DNA from: Heterobasidion occidentale
Taxonomy: Eukaryota > Basidiomycota > Agaricomycetes > Russulales > Bondarzewiaceae
Assembly: GCA_039111635.1 (NCBI GenBank)
Contig: JBCAQO010000007.1
Location: 868,001 to 932,000 of the forward strand
Reading direction: 5' to 3'
DNA length: 64,000 bases
The notes under the pieces were generated by a model. That model had not been told where the DNA came from. It ran no database searches and worked only from the letters and a program-made list of their open reading frames with translations. Shown piece by piece: positions 32,501 to 41,849 of this stretch (within the stretch, counting starts at the first letter, position 1; each line of letters opens with the position of its first letter). Both the position numbers and the translations under genes were made by a program.

Positions 32501-34646
32501 TAACCCAAGAGTAACAGGTTCTTCCCTAGGTCGCACAATGGACTGAGTGGTGGACGGAGTCTCGACTGTATCAGGCAACGATACAGGAGGGAATAGTGAT
32601 TGGCTCTAAGAGTCCTGTATGCGTAGATACAGGGGGAACGAAGAGCTTCGTATTCGAAGATACGAATGAACGAAAGAGAATAGACTGAAGATCCTCAGCC
32701 TATTCTATGGGCCTTATATACTGTATAGGGTATAGGGTAAGAGTCCGTGTGCTTCTCCAGGTTTCCATCCTAGGAGAGCTATGGCCGCCGTCTTTCTCAT
32801 CGGCGCCTACTCTTGTACTTCTCCAGTCGCACTGATCCATCATGGTGCGACGAGGTGCTTACCCATAAGCCCTAAGCCCATGGCATGTGAATACGCCTCT
32901 TCATTACTGTGTGAACTCTGTGAGCCTCGTGTCCCTCTCATATAGCCTCTACCGATGTCTTGAAGAACCATCGGTCTTGTCGGCTCCTAAGGACATGCCG
33001 AATACCTTGATGTACGCTCCGTAGTGGAGCCGCCTAGCATGTGATGCTTGATCCATCGGTTAGACCGGCCGCGAAGGGCCCCGATCGGTCAAGTCATAAC
33101 AGGACATCCAGGACAAAGGGGAACTCTAGCATTAGTCGGACAAGAATTCACTTGGCCAGGAATATCAAACACAGTGCACCAATATGTGGAAGGATGTGCC
33201 ATCTGTCAATCCACCAAGAACGACACACATCCTACCATGGTGCCCCTACAACCAACAGAAATCCCAGATCGACCCTTTGGAACAATAACCATGGATTTTA
33301 TTACAGATCTACGAGAATCAAACGGATACGACTCGCTACATGTAGTAACCAATCGATTCACCAAAACCGCAGTAATAACTCCATGCCTGAAAACCATCGA
33401 CTCGGATGGAACGGCCAAAATCTTGTTAGAAAACACCTGGAGACGCTATGGATTGCCAGATAAAATCATATCGGATAGAGGAACTCAATTCGCTTCAAAA
33501 GTAGCGCAAGCCCTGCTCAAAGAATTAGGAATCAAATCCGCTTTAAGCACAGCCTATCACCCGCAGACGGACGGTGCTACTGAACGAATGAATCAGGAAT
33601 TGGAACAATACCTAAGAGCATTTTGCAGCTCTTCTCAAGACGATTGGGCCGGACTAATCCCCTACGCGGAATATGCCCACAACACCCATCAGCACTCAGC
33701 CACGCAGAAGTCACCATTCGAACTTCTCCACGGATATCAACCACGGGCTTACCCAGCCATCATCGGAAACACGAATGTCCCCACCGCCGACGCTCGCCTC
33801 GAAGCTCTGCAACGTGCTAGGAAGGAAGCACAAGCCAGCCTCGAAATAGCAGCCGAAGCCATGAGGATCCAGCACGACCGTTTTGGAACGGACCTGCCGC
33901 CTTTCAAGAAAGGAGATCAAGTATGGCTCGATGGGAAGAACATCCACACCGATCACCCATCAGAGAAACTGAGACCCAAACACTTTGGGCCATTTGAAAT
34001 CACTGACACCATAGGAAATGTCAACTTCAGGTTGAAACTGCCCAACAGCTGGAAGCGCATTCACGACGTCTTCCATGCTAGTCGACTCACGCCCTACAAG
34101 GAAAACGAAGTCTATGGCCCGAACTACCCTAAACCGGCTCCGGACCTGATCAAAGGGCAAGATGAATTCGAAGTCGAAGCCATTGTCGGAGCTAGGCGCT
34201 TCGGACGATGGAAGATCCTGCAGTACCTGATCAAATGGAAGGGCTACCCGGAATCGGACAACTCTTGGGAAGCCGCGGCAAACGTCACTAACGCACAAGA
34301 AGCCATAAAGGACTTCTACCGCCGGCACCCTCGGGCAGTCAAAGGAATGGAAGCCTCCATTCTGGCCCTGGTGATCGAATTAGAACTCAACAGAGTAGCC
34401 GAAGAAGATCAAATCAGAAAGAAGCTCGAGAAGCATCCGATCGGAAAGAAGCTTCTCGCTACAGGATTAGCTATCCCCCAGATCATGGAAGAGATCAACA
34501 AACGAATGACGCAGCTAAAGAGGCCGCCCTGGTTCCTCGATCAAAAGTGCCACACCGGCGATCAACGATCGAGAAGCGCAACCAAAGAAGCCCAATATAG
34601 ATTCGTCTCGATCAAAGCCACAGCAGAAGCGATCGGACAACTCTAA
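29562..34646 (+). pseudogene. pol: E4 pol: protease to chromodomain, two frameshifts and an LTR insertion
   Basis: Protease ALVDSGATG (about 29,785); frame loss near 29,857-29,866 where E3 has one more base in a C-rich run; frame change near 30,814 (extra A). Then RT with YMDD (31,263-31,274), RNase H (CDASDFATGAVL, WTDHKNLEWF), and integrase interrupted at the HPG motif by a solo LTR-A (32,480-33,101 plus one GGACA copy). After it the integrase continues in one frame: CAICQSTKN, MDFITDL, SDRGTQF, STAYHPQTDGATERMNQ, a GPF segment, and a chromodomain (YLIKWKGYPESDNSWE, about 34,210-34,320). Removing the insert and one target copy would restore the reading frame there, so the insertion hit an element whose integrase was still open. 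Confidence 0.88.
32480..33101 (-). mobile_element. Solo LTR-A inserted in E4 integrase, with target-site duplication
   Basis: 622 bp in reverse orientation (TGTTATGAAC...GTCATAACA), flanked by GGACA at 32,475-32,479 and 33,102-33,106. The 5-bp duplication fits a Ty3/Gypsy integrase. Its variable hairpin is CCTGTAT/ATACAGG (subtype beta), the same as the E2 3' LTR. It was left after recombination between two LTRs removed the interior. Confidence 0.93.
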
Positions 34647-34700
34647 TTGGCGGACTCAAGCATACCAGGAGCTACAAAAGCAGACCAACCGAGGATTGGC

Positions 34701-34865
34701 ATGGCCAGGCAAACAACTATGACCCCTTTCGACCCCACTCTATCCACAGTAGCTGTTTACACCGTCGTCGCGACTCTTGCTCTCACCGCTGTCTCCATCG
34801 CCATCGCCCTTGTCCTCGGATCCCTCCACGCCGCCACCACTATTGGCATCTCCTCCGTCGTATAA
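34701..34865 (+). CDS. Possible 54-residue membrane peptide between pol and ORF3 of E4
   Basis: An ATG at 34,701 opens 54 codons with a continuous hydrophobic stretch (STVAVYTVVATLALTAVSIA and onward to VLGSL), enough for one or two membrane helices. The same frame is open back to the pol stop at 34,646. Its stop codon overlaps the ORF3 TATA box. No other copy in the window covers this interval, so conservation cannot be tested; it could be chance. Confidence 0.3.
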   Translation: MARQTTMTPFDPTLSTVAVYTVVATLALTAVSIAIALVLGSLHAATTIGISSVV

Positions 34866-34868
34866 AAG
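34861..34868 (+). promoter_or_regulatory. Internal TATA box upstream of family B ORF3
   Basis: TATAAAAG lies 57 nt upstream of the ORF3 ATG with no ATG between them. The placement matches TATAAAAA 52 nt upstream of ORF3 in family A, despite no other obvious similarity of the two intervals. Confidence 0.5.
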
Positions 34869-34917
34869 ACACCCTGCATCGGACAGAAACATTCCTCAGC
34901 ATCCCAGCTACCATTGA

Positions 34918-36624
34918 ATGTCACTTGCCCCTGCACACCTTTTCTTAGCTCACTCCCCTCGCTATATTCTCAGTAACATCAGAATGACTTCCGCTACCAC
35001 CTCCCCTCACGCTTCCAACACCCCGTCCCCTAACCCCTTCATCCTCCGCACCATCACCCCTACCACTACCACCCCCACGCTTGTTGACGACACGGACTCG
35101 GACTACGATAGCGAGGACGACATCCCCTCGGAAGGCGTCCATGTCGCCGACCCCCTCACAGAATTCGTCATTCCCCGGTTCCCAGCTGAGATGCCGAACC
35201 CCCACATCGTCGTCCCTCCATTGGCTTTCGCAGTACACAACGAAAACCCCCGCATCCGCATCCGCGCCCTGCCCAACCCCCTTCACGACCTCCGTCTCTA
35301 CCAAGACCTGAAGACCAGTAACAGCATCTACCACCTCACACTCGCCGAGGACGAGGCCCCCATCATTCTGAACCAGCCAGGCTTGAAGAACCCCCGGGCC
35401 TTCCTTTTTTATTTACAGCAAGCGGTTTGGGCCCAATGCTATCAGGTATTCTCGGGACCGCTTCACCAAACCCAGGCCATCCTCCTCGCCAACATCACCG
35501 TCACCTCCTACCGCATGAAGGGACTGATCAATCTCCCTGCCATTCGCAACGACATGATTAACTTCCGGTTAGGAGGTATCTTCAGCAGCAGTTCCGTCCT
35601 CCTCCAGACGCACACCATCATGGCTTGGCTCGACACTCTGGCTCGGATCCGTTACAAGGAGAACATGATCCGCTGGTTCTATTTCACAGGACTTAATGGG
35701 GCGCGTCTGGAGATAGAGGAGTACGTCCCTAAGGGACTTTTGCCGACTCACTCCTTCCCCCTTAACAGTCGTGGAGTTCACCCTGTCACAAGCTACTGGT
35801 CAAGCGGAAGTGTCCCGGAAGATAACGTCAGGCCCTGGGTTATGACCAAACCGGATATACAGGAACAAGGTTTTCATCAGGTCGACGTCGAAGAACCCAT
35901 GATTGTCGATCCCCCGGCAATCACGGAACCAGTCCTCCCGGTCGCCCGACTCTTTCGACCCGCCGTCGAAGAAATCACAAAATCCATGCAGCCCACCAAC
36001 GAGGAGACCGCCGAATTCATGCGGCCCACCAGTCCACCTTACGACCCCGAACAAGTCGTCCGGGATCGCCAGGTACTTCGGCCGCTACCGGTACCACCCC
36101 CATCACCCCCTGCTGTGTCCCCATCCCCCCCCCTACTCGGCGACGACATCACCCGTCCTATCATTGTCGACGAAGCCTCCCCCCAGTCACCGGACGTTCC
36201 TGTCGCAACTGAAGAAGGATGGCCTGCAGACGCATTGGACTCCGAAAACATCTGGCCTAACCCGCCTACTCTCCCGCCTTCTCCACCCACCGACCCTGCC
36301 ACTCGTACCTGCTGGGAATGTGGACGCACCGGCCATCTCGTCGTGGGATGTCCAATCACGGGCATTCGCCAGAGAACGGACGTTACGGCGCGCGGTTTTC
36401 TTCAAGACTACGATAGGCATCGCATGCAGTCCCGGCGCCTTCGTTTACAGATGGATAGGACGGCTGAGGAATACGGATACCACAAGCAGGCGTTGGATCA
36501 TTTAATCGACACCGCTAACTGGACCGGATACCCCGCTCGGAGCATCCCCACCTTCGATGAAGTTCACCTGAGGAGACCCGCCCCTACCATCGGGGTGCCC
36601 GCCAAGCGCCAAAGACTTGTATAG
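34918..36624 (+). CDS. E4 ORF3: zinc-knuckle protein encoded downstream of pol
   Basis: An intact 568-codon frame between pol and the 3' LTR. The N-terminus is Ser/Thr/Pro-rich with an acidic DDTDSDYDSEDD patch. A folded-looking middle (about residues 100-300, e.g. FYLQQAVWAQCYQVFSG) follows, then a Pro-rich segment, a zinc knuckle CWECGRTGHLVVGC (465-478, CX2CX4HX4C), an Arg-rich helix (SRRLRLQMDR) and a basic end. This suggests nucleic-acid binding and makes it gag-like rather than env-like: no signal peptide or membrane anchor. E5 carries a second copy of the C-terminal 60%. An alternative start is the ATG at 34,984. The stop lies 11 nt before the 3' LTR, inside the purine-rich tract. Confidence 0.7.
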   Translation: MSLAPAHLFLAHSPRYILSNIRMTSATTSPHASNTPSPNPFILRTITPTTTTPTLVDDTDSDYDSEDDIPSEGVHVADPLTEFVIPRFPAEMPNPHIVVPPLAFAVHNENPRIRIRALPNPLHDLRLYQDLKTSNSIYHLTLAEDEAPIILNQPGLKNPRAFLFYLQQAVWAQCYQVFSGPLHQTQAILLANITVTSYRMKGLINLPAIRNDMINFRLGGIFSSSSVLLQTHTIMAWLDTLARIRYKENMIRWFYFTGLNGARLEIEEYVPKGLLPTHSFPLNSRGVHPVTSYWSSGSVPEDNVRPWVMTKPDIQEQGFHQVDVEEPMIVDPPAITEPVLPVARLFRPAVEEITKSMQPTNEETAEFMRPTSPPYDPEQVVRDRQVLRPLPVPPPSPPAVSPSPPLLGDDITRPIIVDEASPQSPDVPVATEEGWPADALDSENIWPNPPTLPPSPPTDPATRTCWECGRTGHLVVGCPITGIRQRTDVTARGFLQDYDRHRMQSRRLRLQMDRTAEEYGYHKQALDHLIDTANWTGYPARSIPTFDEVHLRRPAPTIGVPAKRQRLV

Positions 36625-36635
36625 AGAGGGGGTAG

Positions 36636-37469
36636 TGTTAGGACCGCGTCCTAACACGTGCTTCACACGTGAATGGATGGGCAGGTCAAGTGCTTCGGAC
36701 TCGCTGCAGACTCGGATCGCTTTCCATGACTCTTTACCATTTACATGCTAACGCATGAACGCTGACTTCTGGTTCCTGATTCTTGATGTGGACAGACATT
36801 GGTTCCTGACCCCAGTTCCTGGTTCCTGATCGATCGAAGATGTGGATGGACATTAGTGATCTGATTACCATATTCGGTTACATGGCAGGTCGATGAGGCA
36901 TTCTAGCTTACGGATCTCGATCGTTGACTTCGGTACCTGAGAAGCGCACGGACCAGATCCTGATCCTGCCCTAGACACTTCTTTATGTAAATAGCCGAGA
37001 TGAGCTTCTAAGAAGCTCAGCTCGTTCACCTGTAATACACTCGATCTCTGCACTGCACCCGGCGTCTGGCTACCTTCCTAGCCCATGCTTCGTGATCTCT
37101 GTCAGATCTGAGAACCTCTTTGCACGGTCTGACGAAGCACTGGACTCGTCTCCCTTCCCTCCCCTCCCTCTACTCATCCGCTTCTATACCGGGCTAGCTG
37201 CCTTCCGCGTTCTCAGTTGGACACCCCCTCGTGTCATCTGTTGGACAGGAGAAGATCATCCGGTTCCTCCTCATCATCGAGAAGACCTCGAAGATCACCT
37301 TCTCAATCTCTTCGAGAACAAAGCCGACAGCGACCCCGAATTCCTTGAAAGAGCCCAAAGACGATCCATCGTCTTTATCCATTGGAGTCTACGACTATAC
37401 GAACCAGTGGAGGTTTAGCTTAGGGACCCCTTCGTGCATCGGTGCACGTGATAGGTCTCCGACCTAACA
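36636..37469 (+). repeat. LTR-B, 3' LTR of E4
   Basis: 834 bp, same ends as the 5' LTR but a different sequence subtype (CACACGTGAATGG, GACTCGCTGCAGACTCGG). It is closest to the LTR at 63,107-63,937, and both are followed by CACTGGACTTGTCTCCC. Confidence 0.9.
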
Positions 37470-37617
37470 CACTGGACTTGTCTCCCTTCCCTCCCCTCCC
37501 TCTACTCATCCGCTTCTATACCAGGCTAGCTGCCTTCCATGTTCTCAGTTGGACACCTCCTCGTGTCATCTGTTGGACAGGAGAAGATCATCCGGTTCCT
37601 CCTCATCACTGAGAAGA
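37470..37617 (+). repeat. LTR-B fragment between E4 and E5
   Basis: 148 bp matching the middle of the LTR-B transcribed part (CACTGGACTTGTCTCCC ... CATCACTGAGAAGA). It ends with GAAGA, which is also where the E3 LTR fragment is cut, on the opposite strand. It is most simply the missing part of the E3 5' LTR, now inverted. Confidence 0.75.
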
Positions 37618-39475
37618 TGTTAGGTCGGAGACCTATCACGTGCACCGATGCACGAAGGGGTCCCTAGGCTAAACCTCCACTGGTTCGTATAGTCGTAGAC
37701 TCCAATGGATGAAGACGATGGATCGTCTTTGGGCTCTTTCGAGGAACTCGGGGTCGCTGTCGGCTTTGTTCTCGAAGAGATTGAGAAGGTGATCTTCGAG
37801 GTCTTCTCGATGATGAGGAGGAACCGGATGATCTTCTCCTGTTCAACAGATGACACGAGGGGGTGTCCAACTGAGAACGCGGTAGGCAGCTAGCCCGGTA
37901 TAGAAGCGGATGAGTAGAGGGAGGGGAGGGAAGGGAGACGAGTCCAGTGCTTCGTCAGACCGTGCAAAGAGGTTCTCAGATCTGACAGAGATCACGAAGC
38001 GTGGGCTAAGAAGGTAGCCAGACGCCGGGTGCAGTGCAGAGATCGAGTGTATTACAGGTGAACGAGCTGAGCTTCTTAGAAGCTCATCTCGGCTATTTAC
38101 GTACAGAAGTGTCTAGGGCAGGATCAAGATCTGGTCCGTGCGCTTCTCAGGTACCGAAGTCAACGATCGAGATCCGTAAGCTAGAATGCCTCATCGACCT
38201 GCCATGTAACCAAATATAGTAATCAGCTCACTAATGTCCATCCACATCTTCGATCGATCAAGAACCAGGAACGGGGGTCAGGAACCAATGTCTGTCCACA
38301 TCAAGAATCAGGAACTAGAGATCAGTGTTCATGCGTTAACATGTAAATGGTAAGGAGTCATGAAAAGCGGTCTGAGTCTGCAACAAGTCCGAAGCACTTG
38401 ACCAGCCCATCCACTCACGTGCGAAGCACGTGTTAGGACGCGGTCCTAACACTACCCCCTCTCTATACAAGTCTTCGGCGCTTGGCGGGTGCACCGATGG
38501 TAGGGGCGGGTCTCCTTAGGTGGACTTCGTCGAAGGTGGGGATGTTCCGAGCGGGATATCCGGTCCAGTTAGCGGTGTCGATTAAATGGTCTAATGCCTG
38601 CTTGTGGTACCCGTATTCCTCAGCCGTCCTATCCATCTGTAGACGAAGGCGCCGGGACTGCATGCGATGCCTATCGTAGTCTTGAAGAAAGCCGCGCGCC
38701 GTAACGTCCGTTCTCTGGCGAATGCCCGTGATTGGACATCCCACGACGAGATGGCCGGCGCGTCCACATTCCCAGCAGGTACGAGTGGCAGGGTCGGTGG
38801 GTGGAGAAGGCGGGAGAGTAGGCGGGTTAGGCCAGATGTTTTCGGAGTCCAATGCGTCTGCAGGCCATCCTTCTTCAGTTGCGACAGGAATGTCCGGCGA
38901 CTGGGGGGAGGCTTCGTCGACAATGATAGGACGGGTGAGGCCGTCGCCGAGCAGGGGGGGGGATGGGGACACAGCAGGGGGTGACGGGGGTGGTACCGGT
39001 AACGGCTGAAGTACCTGGCGATCCCGGACGACTTGTTCGGGGTCGTAAGGGGGACTGGTGGGCCGCATGGATTCCGTGGTTTCTTCGTCGACGGGTCGAA
39101 AGAGTCGGGCGACAGGGAGGACTGGTTCCGTGATTGCCGGAGGATCGACGACCATGGGTTCTTCGACGTCGACCTGGTGAAAACCTTGTTCCTGTATATC
39201 CGGCTTGGTCATAACCCAGGGCCTGACGTTATCTTCGGGGACGCTTCCGCTTGACCAGTAGCTTGCGACGGGGTGAACTCCACGACTGTTAAGGGGGAAT
39301 GAGTGAGTCGGCAAGAGTCCCTTGGGGACGTACTCCTCTATCTCCAGACGCGCCCCATTAAGTCCTGTGAAATAGAACCAGCGGATAGTGTTTTCCTTGT
39401 AACGGATCCGAGCCAGAGTTTCGAGCCAAGCCACGATGGTGTGTGTCTGGAGGAGGACGGAACTGCTGCTGAAGA
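37618..39475 (-). mobile_element. E5: 3' end of a family B element, inverted
   Basis: LTR 37,618-38,451 in reverse, polypurine tract complement ACTACCCCCTCTCT, then the C-terminal part of ORF3 up to 39,475, where the E2 5' LTR cuts it. The LTR matches the E4 5' LTR (27,374-28,207) far better than the E4 3' LTR does. With the inverted TCTTC/GAAGA flanks this suggests E5 and the 5' half of E4 are parts of one original insertion. Confidence 0.85.
38463..39475 (-). pseudogene. E5 ORF3, C-terminal part
   Basis: The frame matches ORF3 of E4 from IFSSSSVLLQTHT to the end, including the zinc knuckle CWECGRAGHLVVGC, with an in-frame deletion in the VEEITKSM region. Most substitutions are conservative and there is no frameshift. 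The N-terminal 40% is lost at the junction with E2. Confidence 0.8.
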
Positions 39476-40096
39476 TGTTATGACTTGACCGATCGGGGCC
39501 CTTAACGGCCGGTCTAACCGATGGATCAAGCATCACATGCTAGGCGGCTCCACTACGGAGCGTACATCAAGGTATTCGGCATGTCCTTAGGAGCCGACAA
39601 GACCGATGGTTCTTCAAGACATCGGTAGAGGCTATATGAGAGGGACATGAGGCTTACGAAGTTCACACAGTGATAAGGGAGGCATTCACATGCCATGGGC
39701 TTAGGGCTTATGGGTAAGCACCTCGTCGCACCATGATGGATCAGTGCGACTGGAGAAGTACAAGAGTAGCGCCGCCTGAGAGAGACGGCGGCCACAGCCC
39801 TCCTAGGATGGAAACCTGGAGAAGCACACGGACTCTTACCCTATACCCCATACAGTATATAAGGCCCATAGAATAGGCTGAGGATCTTCAGTCTATTCTC
39901 CTTCGTTCATTCGTATCTTCGAATACGAAGCTCTTCGTTTACTACTGTCTTCCTACAGTAGAACTCTTAGAGCCAATCATTATTCCCTCCTGTATCAACG
40001 CCTGATACAGTCGAGACTCCGTCCACCACTCAGTCCATTGTGCGACCTAGGGAAGAACCTGTTACTCTTGGGTTATTGAACGAGCAGTTCATAACA
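39476..40096 (+). repeat. E2 5' LTR (family A, subtype alpha)
   Basis: 621 bp. It shares CCCTTAACGGCCGG, ATACCCCATACAG and the CTACTGT-CTTCCT-ACAGTAG hairpin with the solo LTR at 61,449-62,070. The primer site complement AGTCTATTCT is at 39,890-39,899 and the primer site at 40,099-40,108. Confidence 0.92.
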
Positions 40097-40566
40097 CTAG
40101 AATAGACTCGCTTTTGCCCCTACCTTGCACCACACTCTGCTTGCTGCCACACTCTTCCTCACAACCCTCATCAGTGGCATAGACCCCCACCGAAGAGAGT
40201 TACTTCACACACCCTGGAGCAAGACCTAGGCCTAGGATTCCCACCAGGCACTAGACGAACCCATAACCAACTTCGACAGAACAATCGTCCTATCCATCAA
40301 AGAGAAAACCGCTGGTATTACTCCGACACCAATCGGCCAGCACCCCAAACTTTGATAACTGCTCGTACCGAGAAGGACGATACTTCTTCACAAGAGAAGA
40401 CGGAACAGAAGCTGAGTGGGCTTGGGACGAAACAGCAGAAGACTGGGTAGAGCCACCCCAGTACAGGAACCCCGAACCGGAAATCCCGGACACATCGGAG
40501 GAAGAAGAAGGAACATCCGAGTCCGAATCCTCGGACATTCAAACACCGATCAACACCCGAAACATT

Positions 40567-41583
40567 ATGTCAAACCCTACAGACCCCCCCGTCTCATCGG
40601 GAAGGGGCAAGCTCAAGCTCCCTGATAACTTCGAAGGGGACCGAACACAATCACAGAAATTCATCATGAATTGCCTCCTCCTTTTCACAGCAGAACCAGA
40701 CCGATACAAGACGGATTCAGACAAAGTTTCCCTCGCTCTCTCGTGCATGAGATACGGGACGGCCGGCGTATGGGCAGAGAGCTTCCTAAAGAAGACAGTG
40801 GGGGCGACCCCGCCCAAGACCGTAGGAACTTGGGACGACTTCCTTGTCAGGTTTAAACTCCAGTTCAAGGAAACGAACCTTACGGACAAGGCCCGAAGCG
40901 CCCTCATGTCTTTCTCGCAGGGGAAGATGACGGTGGATGAATATTCAAACCAATTCATCCTTATCGCCGCCGACGCCGACATCACCGACAGGGAACAAGT
41001 TCCTTATTTCCAGAGAGGGCTTGACCCGAGGGTCATGGACAAGATCTATGACAAAGAAACTCCGCCGAAGGACACGATCCAAGATTGGGTCAACACTGCC
41101 TGTGAAATAGACGGACGCTTGAGAGCCCGAAGTGCTCAAAAGGCGATCCTAGCCAACTCCACCTCATTCCGAAGCGACTTCCTCAATCGCTTTCACCTCC
41201 AACCAGCTCGCCGCTATAACTCTACCACCGCTCCTCGAAGAATGAACAACCAGGTGGTTGACATGGACATTGACGCCTCTCGCAAAAGAGACGCCAATCG
41301 GAACAAGCGTGTATACGATGGCAAGAGACCTGCTCCCTTCTCCTGCTACAATTGCGGAAAACCAGGGCACGGGATAGCTGATTGTCCTTCCCCTCGTAGA
41401 GGCGTTCCCTCGTCTCGAGGAAATTTGCGCAAGTCGGTGGGCAGAGGAGGTAGACGAACTCGCGCTACAGACATGGAGGATGAAGACGAGCAAGAATCCC
41501 CGGTGGGAAACGATGCGCGACTACATCGAGGATTGGAGGGGGAGTTCTCATGGCCACCACCATCGGGTATCACAACCTGGTAA
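40567..41583 (+). CDS. gag: E2 gag (338 codons, C-terminus shifted)
   Basis: Opens at MSNPTDPP and stays open through the capsid-like region and the zinc knuckle CYNCGKPGHGIADC to a basic, Arg/Gly-rich tail. Near 41,536 it lacks 2 nt that E1 has, so it ends 16 residues later; the original C-terminus (ending near 41,776) continues in another frame. Upstream, the frame is open without an ATG as in E1, but a missing C near 40,345 breaks the WYYSDTNRP extension. Confidence 0.75.
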   Translation: MSNPTDPPVSSGRGKLKLPDNFEGDRTQSQKFIMNCLLLFTAEPDRYKTDSDKVSLALSCMRYGTAGVWAESFLKKTVGATPPKTVGTWDDFLVRFKLQFKETNLTDKARSALMSFSQGKMTVDEYSNQFILIAADADITDREQVPYFQRGLDPRVMDKIYDKETPPKDTIQDWVNTACEIDGRLRARSAQKAILANSTSFRSDFLNRFHLQPARRYNSTTAPRRMNNQVVDMDIDASRKRDANRNKRVYDGKRPAPFSCYNCGKPGHGIADCPSPRRGVPSSRGNLRKSVGRGGRRTRATDMEDEDEQESPVGNDARLHRGLEGEFSWPPPSGITTW

Positions 41584-41849
41584 TTCGGTGGAACGTGAGG
41601 ACCCTTCCGCGAGAAGGGGAGGATCACGCCAGAGCGATGGAGAGCGCTACGTACCGCCTAACGGACGACGAAGCAACGGACCCATCAGTGATATTAATGG
41701 CGTCCGAGCGCTCTTCCAAGGAGTAGGGAAGGCCGAGCAAAGGCAGATGTTGGGGATCTGGCAGAGGATTTTTCCTGACCTCTCCTTCACCAGCCGAAGA
41801 GAGAGGGTCAAGGAAACTCGAGTATGATTCCCCGTCATATATTCGAATC

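Larger units (their letters stand above)
27374..37469 (+). mobile_element. E4: family B Ty3/Gypsy chromovirus with ORF3 and an inserted solo LTR-A
   Basis: Order: LTR 27,374-28,207, primer site 28,210-28,219, deleted gag, pol with two frameshifts and a solo LTR-A inside integrase, small membrane ORF, ORF3, polypurine tract AGAGGGGGTAG, LTR 36,636-37,469. The two LTRs differ at many positions. The 5' LTR matches the E5 LTR, whereas the 3' LTR matches the one at 63,107. No direct target duplication surrounds the element. It is therefore a composite of two family B insertions. Confidence 0.88.

Noticed and set aside
37705..37893. Antisense frame in LTR-B (starting MDEDDGSSLGSFEEL in one copy)
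   Set aside because: It overlaps the sense frame, and codon-position counts favour the sense strand (third over first over second). The antisense frame would need an atypical second-position excess.
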